In this document: positions 1 to 7,926 of the stretch, in pieces
Position numbering within the stretch: position 1 is the stretch's first letter
Layout: each line of letters opens with the position of its first letter
NCBI RefSeq assembly: GCF_000739695.1
Contig: NZ_BBIO01000013.1
Coordinates: 43,633-107,632 of the forward strand
Direction of reading: 5' to 3'
Source: Tepidicaulis marinus
GTDB lineage: Bacteria; Pseudomonadota; Alphaproteobacteria; Parvibaculales; Parvibaculaceae
DNA length: 64,000 nt
Position numbers and translations under genes: made by a program
The notes under the pieces: model-generated
The model's input: the letters and a program-made list of their open reading frames with translations, nothing else
Told to the model about the DNA's origin: nothing
Database searches by the model: none

Positions 1-1290
1 CACGGACATGGAAGGCTGCCCCGTCATGTTGAAAAGGCCGGTAAAGGGCATGTAGTGGGTGATGGCCTGCATATAGGCGCCGACATCTTCGTTCATCATG
101 TCGAGCACACCGAGCGGGATGGAAGGCGCGCCCATGGTGGGGCAAAGATAAACGTCATAGCCGCTCATGAAGCGGGCAAGATGGCGGCTCATCTGGTGGA
201 TGAACAATGTCGCGGCGGCATAATCCACAGCCGTGCGGCTTTTCGCGCCTTCCGCGATGAGCCAGGTGATGAGTTCCACATCGCCCGGCTTGATCTCGCG
301 TCCCCGTGCCTCGCCGCGCTGTTTGAGCGCCAAGGCGACATTCGCGCCGATAAGCGTTGCCTGATGGGTGGACATCTCCTGCGGGTCGAGGCGGGGGGCG
401 GCTTCTTCCACGATATGGCCAAGGGATTCGCACAGGATTGCCGTGCGTTTGATCGCTTCGGCGACGTCTGCTTCCACCTCGCTGCCATCGGCGCGTTTCG
501 TGTTGAAGGCGATTTTCAGAACGCCGGGCTCGCGCTCCATTTCGGCAAGGTAAGGCCTCTCCGGCGCGGGCGCGGCATAAGGATCGCCGGGCGCTTCGCC
601 GCCCGTCGCATCGAGCATGGCCGCGCTGTCGCGCACGCTGTGCGAGACGATATGGGAGATGGACATGCCGCCCCATCCCTCGCCCCTGTCAGGGCCCATG
701 GGGGTGCGTGCGCGGGTCGGCTTCATGCCGAAAAGGCCGCAGGCGGCGGCGGGAATACGGATCGAGCCGCCGCCATCGCTCGCATTGGCAAGGGGCAAAA
801 TGCCGGCGGCCACCGCTGCCGCTGCGCCGCCCGATGAGCCGCCGGGCGAACGCTCCAGGTTCCAGGGATTGCGGGTGGGGCCATAGGCTCTGGGTTCCGT
901 CGTGCCGGTCAGCCCGAGCTCGGGCGAGTTGGTTTTGCCGAAGGGCACGAGACCGGCGGCAAGATAGCGCTCGGTCAGTGTGGAATTGTGATCGGCGATA
1001 TAGCCTTTCCAGGCATCGGAGCCGAATGTCGTTTCCGTTCCTTCCCAAAGAAGGTGCAGATCTTTCAGAAGAAACGGCACGCCTTCGAAGGGGCCTTCGG
1101 GCACGCCTTTTTCGACGAGGCGGCGGGCCTCTTCGTAATTCTCGATGACGATGGCGTTCAGTTTTGGGTTGAGCGCTTCGGCGCGCGCCAGCGCTTCATC
1201 CAGCAATTCGCCGGGCGTTACTTCCTTGTCTTTGACAAGCTGGGCAAGACCGAGCCCGTCATAATCGTCATAGTCGGTAAAGTTGCCCAT
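1..1290 (-). CDS. amidase (amidase signature family), 3' end cut by window edge
   Basis: The reading frame is open from an ATG at 1290 to the left edge, about 430 codons, so the C-terminus is missing. Hydrolyses an amide bond; substrate unknown. The amidase signature is clear: a Lys in FLLKDL near residue 78, the GGSSGG loop near 150 and the [10 protein letters not shown] stretch with the nucleophile near 176 form the expected Ser-cisSer-Lys triad. The last visible residues ([11 protein letters not shown]) fit the usual C-terminal part of the family. The family is normally 450-500 residues, so only a few dozen are lost. It stands alone, divergent from the antiporter gene. Family sure, substrate not predictable. 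Confidence 0.9.
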   Translation of the reverse strand, partial: MGNFTDYDDYDGLGLAQLVKDKEVTPGELLDEALARAEALNPKLNAIVIENYEEARRLVEKGVPEGPFEGVPFLLKDLHLLWEGTETTFGSDAWKGYIADHNSTLTERYLAAGLVPFGKTNSPELGLTGTTEPRAYGPTRNPWNLERSPGGSSGGAAAAVAAGILPLANASDGGGSIRIPAAACGLFGMKPTRARTPMGPDRGEGWGGMSISHIVSHSVRDSAAMLDATGGEAPGDPYAAPAPERPYLAEMEREPGVLKIAFNTKRADGSEVEADVAEAIKRTAILCESLGHIVEEAAPRLDPQEMSTHQATLIGANVALALKQRGEARGREIKPGDVELITWLIAEGAKSRTAVDYAAATLFIHQMSRHLARFMSGYDVYLCPTMGAPSIPLGVLDMMNEDVGAYMQAITHYMPFTGLFNMTGQPSMSV

Positions 1291-1426
1291 CCCCGTCTCC
1301 TTTATACCGTCCGCCCTCTGCGGGGCTTTTGACGGCGCTTTATTCGTGTTTATCTATGCCCAGCAAAACTAGCTTTCGCCGCGCCCGATCACAAGCTCGG
1401 GCTGGGCGGCGCTTCCGGGGGATTTC

Positions 1427-2407
1427 ATGGACATATTTTCGGTGCTGGCGGGCTTGGCGCTTCTTTTTCTGGGCGGGGAAGTGCTGGTGCGCGCAGCTGT
1501 TGCTATTGCCGGGCGTTTCAACGTCTCGCAGATCATTGTCGGGCTTACCATCGTTGCCTTCGGCACCTCGGCGCCGGAATTCACGGTATCCTTGAACGCG
1601 GCGCTGGTGGGCCAGCCCGATATTGCGGTGGGCAATGTCGTCGGTTCCAACATCGCCAATATTCTTCTCGTTCTGGGCATTACCGCGCTCATTCAGCCGC
1701 TGCGTCCCGAGCGCCAGCTTGTGGTGCGGGACGGGCTTTTCATGTTCGCCGTCACGGTGGCCATGGCCGCCCTTTGCCTGACCGGTATGATCGGCTCGCT
1801 GCAAGGCGCGCTCTTTATTGCGCTGCTCGGTGTCTATATCGGTATTTGTTATTGGGTGGAGAGTACCAACCGCTCGCCCGTTGCCGCGCGCCATGAAACG
1901 GAAGCCGATGAATATGCCGGCTTGCCGCCCCGGCTTCTCGTTGCCTTCCCGCTTTTTCTGGCAGGTCTTGCAGGCGTCGTGCTCGGCGCCGATCTTTTGG
2001 TGTCGGGCGCCTCTTCCATCGCCCGCGCGCTCGGCGTGGCAGAGGCGGTGATCGGCCTCTCGCTCGTGGCCGTCGGCACCTCGCTGCCGGAACTTGCGGT
2101 CTCCGCCGTTGCCGCTTACCGGGGCCGGGGCGACATTGCGGTGGGCAATATTATCGGCAGCAATATCGCCAATATTCTTCTCATTATCGGCGGCACCGCG
2201 CTGATAGAGCCTTTGACCGTCACGCGTCAGATTGCGGCTTATGATGCCTGGATCATGGTGCTCGCCGCGCTCGTTCTCTTGCCTGTGATGGTGACCGGGC
2301 GGATGATCAGCCGCAGCGAGGGGGCGGTTTTCGTTATCTTTTTCGCGCTTTATATCGCCAGTCTTTATCTCGGCCTGCCGGCCTATGTGATTGCGCTTAC
2401 GGCATAA
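1427..2407 (+). CDS. calcium/sodium antiporter (CaxA/YrbG family)
   Basis: Inner-membrane cation exchanger of 326 residues with about ten hydrophobic helices. It carries the two inverted alpha-repeats of the Ca2+/cation antiporter superfamily: GLTIVAFGTSAPE with GNVVGSNIANILL in the first half, and GLSLVAVGTSLPE with GNIIGSNIANILL in the second half. The acidic residues in each GTS-PE motif are the ion-coordinating positions known in the family. A hydrophilic cytoplasmic linker (about residues 145-165) separates the halves. Single gene, divergent from the amidase. A second homologue lies at 51151-52125. Ion specificity cannot be read from sequence. Confidence 0.93.
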   Translation: MDIFSVLAGLALLFLGGEVLVRAAVAIAGRFNVSQIIVGLTIVAFGTSAPEFTVSLNAALVGQPDIAVGNVVGSNIANILLVLGITALIQPLRPERQLVVRDGLFMFAVTVAMAALCLTGMIGSLQGALFIALLGVYIGICYWVESTNRSPVAARHETEADEYAGLPPRLLVAFPLFLAGLAGVVLGADLLVSGASSIARALGVAEAVIGLSLVAVGTSLPELAVSAVAAYRGRGDIAVGNIIGSNIANILLIIGGTALIEPLTVTRQIAAYDAWIMVLAALVLLPVMVTGRMISRSEGAVFVIFFALYIASLYLGLPAYVIALTA

Positions 2408-2510
2408 TTTGCGCCGCAGATAAAGGGGCTGGGCAGGGCGTTTTCGTTCCGCGAACCTTTTTGCCGGCCAGGCGTTAGTGGGGCGACTTGGATCAAACGG
2501 GAGAGATGCG

Positions 2511-2903
2511 ATGCGCATTTTGTTTTCCGCTCTATACGCGTTCGCCATCACGCTCGGAGCGATTTACATGCCGGCGGTTGCCGGGGAATATGGCTCGGCC
2601 TCCACGCAGATGAATGCGCAGGCTACGGTGCTGCCTTCCTCGGAAGAGGAACTGAAGGCGCTGCACGAACAGCACTTGCGCGAGCTGCGTCGGATCGGCC
2701 GGCAATGTTCGGCAGGCGGCCCGGACGTGGTGATCGGCGGTCCTTGCGTGATCGCGGATATGGAAGCCTTTATCGCCTCGGGTGCATCACCGGAGCTCAA
2801 GGCCTTCCATAACGCGCTGTCACGGGAGGGGAAATACGATCAGAACCGTAGCTGGGCACTCGTCAAGCAGCGCCTTAAAGCGCAAGGCATGCTCAAAGAG
2901 TAG
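2511..2903 (+). CDS. small exported protein of unknown function
   Basis: About 130 residues. The ATG at 2511 is preferred over an upstream start at 2478 because it has a GGGAGAG ribosome site just before it and because it places a signal peptide (MRILFSALYAFAITLGAIYM, cleavage after PAVA-G) at the very N-terminus. The mature part is hydrophilic, with an LKALHEQHLRELRRIGRQC helix and two further cysteine-containing segments; two Cys (near QCSAGG and GPCVIAD) might form a disulfide. No known domain recognised. Probably periplasmic. It lies between the antiporter and a convergent glutathione transferase gene with no clear functional link. Confidence 0.75.
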   Translation: MRILFSALYAFAITLGAIYMPAVAGEYGSASTQMNAQATVLPSSEEELKALHEQHLRELRRIGRQCSAGGPDVVIGGPCVIADMEAFIASGASPELKAFHNALSREGKYDQNRSWALVKQRLKAQGMLKE

Positions 2904-2919
2904 TCTGCTGCAGCGTTCT

Positions 2920-3921
2920 TTAAGCCGCCGAGCGGGCGGGCAGATGCTCGCGCCAGGGCGGCGTGTCGAGGTGAAGTTTCGGTCCGGCGGGTATGATGCC
3001 CGCCGGATTGATCGTTTTGTGGCTGCCGTAATAGTGCTTTTTGATGTGATCGAAATGCACGGTCTCGCGCACGCCGGGCACCTGATAAAGCTCACGCAGA
3101 TAGCCTGACAGCACCGGATAATCCTCGATCCGCGCGATGTTGCATTTGAAATGCCCGACATAGACCGCATCGAAGCGGATGAGCGTCGTAAAAAGCCGCC
3201 AATCGGCTTCGGTTAGCCGTCCGCCCAGAAGATAGCGGTTATGGGTGAGGATGCCTTCCAGCCAGTCCAGCGTGTCGAAGAGTGCCGTGACGGCTTCTTC
3301 ATAAGCTTCCTGGCTGGTGGCGAAACCGGCTTTATAAACGCCGTTATTTACGTCCCGATAAATGCGGGCATTGATGGCCTCGATCTCCTCGCGCAGCTCT
3401 TCCGGGTAAAAATCGAGGCCGGTTTTTACACCCGGCAAATCGTCGAAGGCGCTGTTGAACATGCGGATGATATCCGCCGATTCATTGGAGACGATGGTTT
3501 GCGTCTCCTTGTCCCAAAGGACGGGCACCGTGACGCGGCCCGAGTAAGCGGGATCGGCTTTTGTGTAAAGCTCGTAAAGACGTTTCTTGCCGTAAAGCGG
3601 ATCGCTCTCGCCGCCATCTTCGCCTTTCAGCGTCCAGCCTTCTTCAAGCATCAAGGGATCGGTGACGGTGACGCCGATATGAGGCGCCAGTCCCTTGAGC
3701 GCCCGGAAGATCAGCGTCCGGTGCGCCCAGGGGCAGGCATAGGAAACATAAAGATGGTAGCGCCCGGAGGCCGCCTTGAAGCCGCTCGCGCCGTCCGGCC
3801 CCGGCGCGCCGTCCGCGGTCACCCAGTTGCGGAACTGGCTTTCGGAGCGGACGAATTTGCCCTTGGTTTTTTCCGTGTCGTACCAGACATCATGCCAGAT
3901 ACCGTCAACGAGCTTGCCCAT
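2920..3921 (-). CDS. yqjG: glutathionyl-hydroquinone reductase (YqjG/PcpF/Xi-class GST)
   Basis: 333 residues, the usual length of Xi-class glutathione transferases. Reduces glutathionyl-hydroquinones back to hydroquinones with glutathione in the cytoplasm. The catalytic Cys sits in the family motif SYACPWAHR near residue 63, followed by the GST C-terminal all-helical domain with the conserved RFDAVY-HFKCN segment. An AGGAGG site precedes the ATG. It lies 34 bases downstream of wrbA on the same strand, and the LysR gene faces this pair, which suggests one quinone-detoxifying unit. The yqjG symbol is by family; the physiological quinone is unknown. Confidence 0.92.
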   Translation of the reverse strand: MGKLVDGIWHDVWYDTEKTKGKFVRSESQFRNWVTADGAPGPDGASGFKAASGRYHLYVSYACPWAHRTLIFRALKGLAPHIGVTVTDPLMLEEGWTLKGEDGGESDPLYGKKRLYELYTKADPAYSGRVTVPVLWDKETQTIVSNESADIIRMFNSAFDDLPGVKTGLDFYPEELREEIEAINARIYRDVNNGVYKAGFATSQEAYEEAVTALFDTLDWLEGILTHNRYLLGGRLTEADWRLFTTLIRFDAVYVGHFKCNIARIEDYPVLSGYLRELYQVPGVRETVHFDHIKKHYYGSHKTINPAGIIPAGPKLHLDTPPWREHLPARSAA

Positions 3922-3955
3922 GGCGGGCCTCCTTTAATGCGTGTGGTCGTGTCTG

Positions 3956-4552
3956 TTAGCCGGCGAGCTTTGCGGCAAGGCTGGTAACGTGCTTGCCCTG
4001 ATGGCGGGCAATGGCAAGCTCCTGCTGCGTGGGCGTGCGGCTGCCATCGGCGCCGGCAAGAGTGGCTGCGCCGTAGGGGCTGCCGCCATGAACCTGCGAG
4101 ATGTCGGCAAGCTCAGGAATGCCGTAAGGCACGCCGGAGATGACCATGCCGTGATGCAGCAGCGTGGAGTGGAACGAGGTGATGGTCGTTTCCTGGCCGC
4201 CGCCAGTGCCCGTGGAGGTGAAGACGGAGCCCAGCTTGCCGATCAGCTTGCCTTGCGCCCAAAGCCCGCCCGTCATGTCGAGGAACTGGCGCATCTGCGC
4301 CGACATGTTGCCGAAGCGGGTGGGGGTGCCGAAGATGATCGCATCATACTCGGCAAGCTCGGCAGGCTGCGCGACCGGGGCTTCCTGCTCGGTCTTCATG
4401 CCGGCCTTGGCCATGGTTTCCTTATCCATGGTTTCAGGCACGCGCTTGATCGTGACCTCGCCGCCGCCATCCGTCACGCCTTCGGCAACCGCCTTGGCGA
4501 GGGTTTCGATATGCCCGTAAGAGCTGTGATAAAGCACGAGAATTTTGGTCAT
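3956..4552 (-). CDS. wrbA: NAD(P)H:quinone oxidoreductase, WrbA type IV
   Basis: Flavodoxin-like FMN enzyme of 198 residues that reduces quinones by two electrons, avoiding semiquinone radicals. Visible marks are the N-terminal flavodoxin phosphate loop ([13 protein letters not shown]), the insertion typical of WrbA, the [18 protein letters not shown] segment and the conserved [11 protein letters not shown] and [11 protein letters not shown] stretches. First gene of a probable two-gene unit with the downstream hydroquinone reductase, transcribed away from the LysR regulator across a 159-base AT-rich intergenic region. Identity is secure. Confidence 0.95.
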   Translation of the reverse strand: MTKILVLYHSSYGHIETLAKAVAEGVTDGGGEVTIKRVPETMDKETMAKAGMKTEQEAPVAQPAELAEYDAIIFGTPTRFGNMSAQMRQFLDMTGGLWAQGKLIGKLGSVFTSTGTGGGQETTITSFHSTLLHHGMVISGVPYGIPELADISQVHGGSPYGAATLAGADGSRTPTQQELAIARHQGKHVTSLAAKLAG

Positions 4553-4678
4553 CGCTCATCCCCTTTGTGAAAGCCCTAAGGCAGGAAATCCGCCGGGCCG
4601 GTCCGCAACATGCCGTTGCGCTGTCTCTCATGGGCGATATTTAGTTTGTTTCGTTCATGATGATAATATACGTATCTA

Positions 4679-4693
4679 GAAACATATTGTTTC
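4679..4693. promoter_or_regulatory. candidate operator between wrbA and lysR gene
   Basis: Perfect inverted repeat GAAAC-ATATT-GTTTC, centred 26 bases before the lysR-type start and inside an unusually AT-rich patch of about 70 bases. It contains the T-N11-A spacing class seen at LysR-type sites, and a second short palindrome ATACGTAT lies at 4668-4675. Position and symmetry suggest autoregulation of the LysR gene and control of wrbA. Sequence observation only; binding is inferred. Confidence 0.45.
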
Positions 4694-4711
4694 AATAATG
4701 GATGCAATGAA

Positions 4712-5629
4712 ATGAGCCTGCCCGACCTCAATCTGTTGCGGATTTTCACGGAAGTCGTGGAGGCGGGCAGTTTCACGCGGGCGGCCGAGCGGCTGCACAT
4801 TTCAAAAGGCGCGGTCAGCCGCCAGGTCACGGCGTTGGAAGAGGCGCTGGGCGCGCGGCTTCTCAACCGCACGACCCGCACGCTCTCGCTGACGCGGGAA
4901 GGGGCGGCGGTGCTCGATCACGCCAAGCGCGCGGTGGATGAGGCATGTTTCGCGGCTGCCGCGGCGAGCGAGCTTTCCGGTAAGGTGGCGGGTGTCTTGA
5001 AAGTCAGCGCACCCATTTCATTCACGCAGTATGAGTTCGGCGCGGCGCTGCCTGAATTCATGGAGCGCTATCCGGACCTGACGGTGGAGATCGATCTTGC
5101 CGATCACATGATCGACTTCGTGGCGGGGGGCTATGATGTGGGCGTCCGGATTTCGGGCATGGCGGATTCAAGCCTCATCGCCCGCCAGCTTGCCCCGGTG
5201 CGCCGCTTCATCTGCGCCGCGCCTTCATATATCGAAAAGTTCGGTAAGCCGCGCACGCTCGACGATCTCAGCCATCATGCCTGCATCATCAACAGCCAGC
5301 TTCCCGACCGGTCTTATTGGACCTTGCGCAATGGCCGGGGGCAGGTCGTCTCCGTGCCCGTCTCAGGCCGTTTCATCGCCAATACCTCCGTTGCCATTCA
5401 GCCGGTGGTGCTGGCCGGGCTCGGGCTCCAGCATGTGCCGGACTTCATTGCTTACCGGCATTTGAAGAGCGGCGCGCTTGTCCGTGTGCTGGAAGATGAA
5501 GTGGACGATGAAGTGCGCCTCCATCTTATCTATGCCGATCGGCGGCATATGCCCTCCAAGGTCCGCGCCTTTGTGGATTTCATGGTGGAGAAATACGGCG
5601 AAGGCCGGGCGCCCTGGCTTGGGGTGTAG
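4712..5629 (+). CDS. LysR family transcriptional regulator
   Basis: 305 residues, standard LysR length. N-terminal winged helix-turn-helix (residues about 1-60, with AGSFTRAAERLHISKGAVSRQVTALEE) followed by the periplasmic-binding-like effector domain. It resembles the large AaeR/DsdC-like subgroup that often regulates a divergently transcribed neighbour. Here the neighbours are wrbA and the glutathionyl-hydroquinone reductase, so a quinone or phenolic inducer is the simplest guess. The stop-codon region is followed by a direct repeat of its last 14 bases. Confidence 0.93.
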   Translation: MSLPDLNLLRIFTEVVEAGSFTRAAERLHISKGAVSRQVTALEEALGARLLNRTTRTLSLTREGAAVLDHAKRAVDEACFAAAAASELSGKVAGVLKVSAPISFTQYEFGAALPEFMERYPDLTVEIDLADHMIDFVAGGYDVGVRISGMADSSLIARQLAPVRRFICAAPSYIEKFGKPRTLDDLSHHACIINSQLPDRSYWTLRNGRGQVVSVPVSGRFIANTSVAIQPVVLAGLGLQHVPDFIAYRHLKSGALVRVLEDEVDDEVRLHLIYADRRHMPSKVRAFVDFMVEKYGEGRAPWLGV

Positions 5630-5645
5630 AGGGCTTGGGGTGTAG
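5616..5645 (+). repeat. 14-base tandem repeat over the lysR-type stop codon
   Basis: GGCTTGGGGTGTAG occurs at 5616-5629, ending in the TAG stop of the LysR gene, and again at 5632-5645, so the period is 16 bases. The copies are identical. Similar short duplications occur at other convergent junctions here (5703-5727, 22233-22259, 46148-46170). Confidence 0.8.
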
Positions 5646-5654
5646 CGGGCATGA

Positions 5655-5684
5655 AAAAGGCCCCCGCCGGAGCGGAGGCCTTTT
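5655..5684. terminator. bidirectional intrinsic terminator
   Basis: Arms AAAAGGCCCCCG (5655-5666) and CGGAGGCCTTTT (5673-5684) pair with one mismatch around a six-base loop. The A-run and T-run on both sides allow function for the rightward LysR gene and the leftward dehydrogenase gene that converge here. Confidence 0.85.
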
Positions 5685-5702
5685 CGTTTCGTATGCAGCT
5701 GA

Positions 5703-5727
5703 CCCTTAAATCGACTCCCTTAAATCG
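5703..5727. repeat. 11-base tandem repeat over the SDR stop codon
   Basis: CCCTTAAATCG is present at 5703-5713 and 5717-5727 (period 14). The right copy contains the TAA stop of the leftward dehydrogenase gene read on the other strand (5722-5720); the left copy lies just past the gene end. Confidence 0.75.
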
Positions 5728-6634
5728 GTTCCCAGGGGAAGACCGAGGCGGTGGCGCCGAGATCGGTCATATCCGCCTTCATGGAAGGCAGCGCATGGGA
5801 GAGGATCGTGTCGGGCTCCCAGCCTTCCAGCCGCGCCATGCCGCGCACGGGGCGGGGTTGGTTGAAGAGGAAGATCTCATTGCCGCGCACGGCGAAGATC
5901 TGGCCCGAGGTTTCGCAAGAAGGCGCGGCGAGCGCCACGGCCATTTTCGCGACCTGATCGGCGCGCATGGCGTTTTTCATGCGTTCCACACGCTGCGCGG
6001 AGGCTTCGTCCTTCACCGGAATGGTGGCGATCATGCGCGTCCAGGCGAAGGGCGCGATGATGTTGGAGCGCACATTCTTCTTCTCGCCTTCCATGGCGAT
6101 GATGCGGGAAAGGCCGGCAATGCCCATTTTCGCGGCGGCATAGTTCGCCTGGCCGATATTGCCGATCAGGCCGCTCGTCGAGGTGAAGAGAACGAAATTG
6201 CCTTCTTCCTGCTCGCGGAAATGATTGATGGCGGCGCGCGTCACGTTGTAGCTGCCGTTGAGATGCACATCGATCACCGAGTGCCAGTCTTCATCCGCCA
6301 TTTTATGGAACATGCCGTCGCGCAGAATGCCTGCCGGGCTGATCACCGAATGCAGGCCGCCGAATGTGTCGAGCGCCTGTTCGACCATGGCTTCCGCGCC
6401 GCTCTTGATGGCGACGGAATCGGTATTGGCGACGGCTTCGCCGCCGGCCTTCGTGATTTCGTTGACGACTTCCTGCGCCGGGCCCACATCGCCCGCATCG
6501 CCGCCGGCCACGCCGCCGCCCAGATCGTTCACCACAACCTTTGCGCCCTGCGCCGCCGCGATAATGGCGCAGTCCCGGCCAATGCCGCGCCCGGCACCGG
6601 TTACGAGAACGACTTTTCCGTCAAGCAATCCCAT
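5720..6634 (-). CDS. SDR family dehydrogenase, (3R)-hydroxyacyl-CoA dehydrogenase-like
   Basis: 304 residues from the ATG at 6634, chosen because a GGGAGA site precedes it and the protein then starts directly with the beta strand before the nucleotide site. Classical short-chain dehydrogenase: cofactor motif TGAGRGIG near residue 13, NDLGGG, catalytic Ser in TSTSG and YAAAK near residue 165. The length and the extra loop after the first strand match the group related to the dehydrogenase domain of peroxisomal multifunctional enzyme type 2, so a role in beta-oxidation or steroid/fatty-acyl-CoA turnover is likely. Single gene; ends at a bidirectional terminator. Confidence 0.88.
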   Translation of the reverse strand: MGLLDGKVVLVTGAGRGIGRDCAIIAAAQGAKVVVNDLGGGVAGGDAGDVGPAQEVVNEITKAGGEAVANTDSVAIKSGAEAMVEQALDTFGGLHSVISPAGILRDGMFHKMADEDWHSVIDVHLNGSYNVTRAAINHFREQEEGNFVLFTSTSGLIGNIGQANYAAAKMGIAGLSRIIAMEGEKKNVRSNIIAPFAWTRMIATIPVKDEASAQRVERMKNAMRADQVAKMAVALAAPSCETSGQIFAVRGNEIFLFNQPRPVRGMARLEGWEPDTILSHALPSMKADMTDLGATASVFPWEPI

Positions 6635-6862
6635 TTTGCTCTCCCTGTTTTCTGTTCCGCTTCTCATCCCTCGGCGGTCTTGGCCGCCCTTTGCTCGAGG
6701 GCAAGCTAGCGGCAGTTTTCCGCGCGGGCCAGCGCTTTCTTAACCCTTTGGCCGGCGGGCAGGGCCGCGTTTGCAGGCAAGTTCCGCTGGACCCTGCGTC
6801 CTGTGCGTGCTAATCGCCTTGCCGGTTTGCAGGCTTTTGCGCCCGCCGGGGAGGGATGAGCG

Positions 6863-7234
6863 ATGAAACTGGCACGCTGGATTTATATCGTGGCCGCGGT
6901 CTATGGGATCGCCGTGCTCGTCCCGCAGCTTTTCATGGAAGCTCAGATCGGCGCGCTCAATCCGCCAGCCATTACCCATCCTGAATTCTTCTACGGCTTC
7001 ATCGGCACGGCGCTTGTCTGGCAGGTGCTGTTCCTGCTCATCGCCTCCGATCCGGTGCGCTACAGAGCGCTGATGCCCATTACTTTTCTCGAAAAGCTTG
7101 CCTTTGCCGTGCCTGTTGCCTGGCTTTATGCCGAAGGGCGCGTGGGCGGCGGCGTGGTGCTTGGCGGTCTCATCGACGCGCTGTTGCTTGCCGCGTTCAT
7201 CATCGCTTACCGGAGCACGCCCCGCCATGGTTAA
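6863..7234 (+). CDS. small four-helix membrane protein, unknown function
   Basis: 123 residues with four hydrophobic segments at about residues 4-24, 43-64, 72-92 and 96-115; no charged catalytic motif. A GGGATGAGCG stretch precedes the ATG. It resembles many short uncharacterised integral inner-membrane proteins. No functional clue from the neighbours, an SDR gene pointing away and a GNAT gene downstream. The 228 bases before it, back to the dehydrogenase start, hold only GC-rich inverted repeats and no gene. Confidence 0.78.
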   Translation: MKLARWIYIVAAVYGIAVLVPQLFMEAQIGALNPPAITHPEFFYGFIGTALVWQVLFLLIASDPVRYRALMPITFLEKLAFAVPVAWLYAEGRVGGGVVLGGLIDALLLAAFIIAYRSTPRHG

Positions 7235-7393
7235 GGTTCTTACCCGGGTTTTCATCCAGCGACGACGAAGCGGCGCAACTGGCCGGCATCTGCCCGCCAT
7301 TTGCCATGGTCCGTCTTTGTCCTGCTAAGCTGGCAATCAGTGTGCGGGATGAGGGGAGCCTTGTTCCGATGACCCGACACACTGAGAGAAAAC

Positions 7394-7909
7394 ATGTTTA
7401 CGATCGAACTTGAACGGCCCGAACATGCGCCCGAAATTGAGGCGCTGCTGGATGAAGCCTTCGGTCCGGGCCGGTATGCCAAAGCCGCCCAGCGGCTGCG
7501 GGAGGGCAATACCTCCATTCCCGAACTGTCCTATGTCGCTTATGCGGGCGAGGGGGAGGCGCGCGAGATGATCGGCGCGCTCAGCTTCTGGCCGATCCTG
7601 ATCGGCGGCGAGCCGGGGCTGATGCTCGGCCCGCTTGCGGTCAAACCGCAGCTGCGCGGCAAGGGCTGCGGCATCAAGCTGATGGAAAGAGGCCTTGCCG
7701 ATGCCAAGGCCATGGGCTACCGGCTCGTCATTCTGGTGGGCGACGCGCCTTATTATGCGCGGGTGGGTTTCGGCCCGGTGCCGCCCGGCCGGCTCACCAT
7801 GCCGGGGCCGGTGGACCCCTCGCGGCTGCTTTACCGTGAGCTCGATCTTGGCGCCTTTTCCCATGTCAAAGGGGCGGTGATGAAACCGCCGCTCGGCACG
7901 GCGATCTGA
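7394..7909 (+). CDS. GNAT family N-acetyltransferase (YhbS-like)
   Basis: 171 residues. Transfers an acetyl group from acetyl-CoA to an unidentified amine. Motif A of the fold is visible as LGPLAVKPQLRGKGCGIKLMERGL, with the acetyl-CoA pyrophosphate-binding loop RGKGCG near residue 93; the GDAPYYARVGFGP stretch is the signature of the YhbS/COG3153 subgroup. Stand-alone gene that meets the leftward VWA gene tail to tail. Substrate cannot be predicted. Confidence 0.9.
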   Translation: MFTIELERPEHAPEIEALLDEAFGPGRYAKAAQRLREGNTSIPELSYVAYAGEGEAREMIGALSFWPILIGGEPGLMLGPLAVKPQLRGKGCGIKLMERGLADAKAMGYRLVILVGDAPYYARVGFGPVPPGRLTMPGPVDPSRLLYRELDLGAFSHVKGAVMKPPLGTAI

Positions 7910-7926
7910 TCGGGTATGGGAGGGCC

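Noticed and set aside
1..1290. Frameshift in the left-edge amidase
   Set aside because: The frame is open without interruption from the start at 1290 to base 1; it is only cut by the window.
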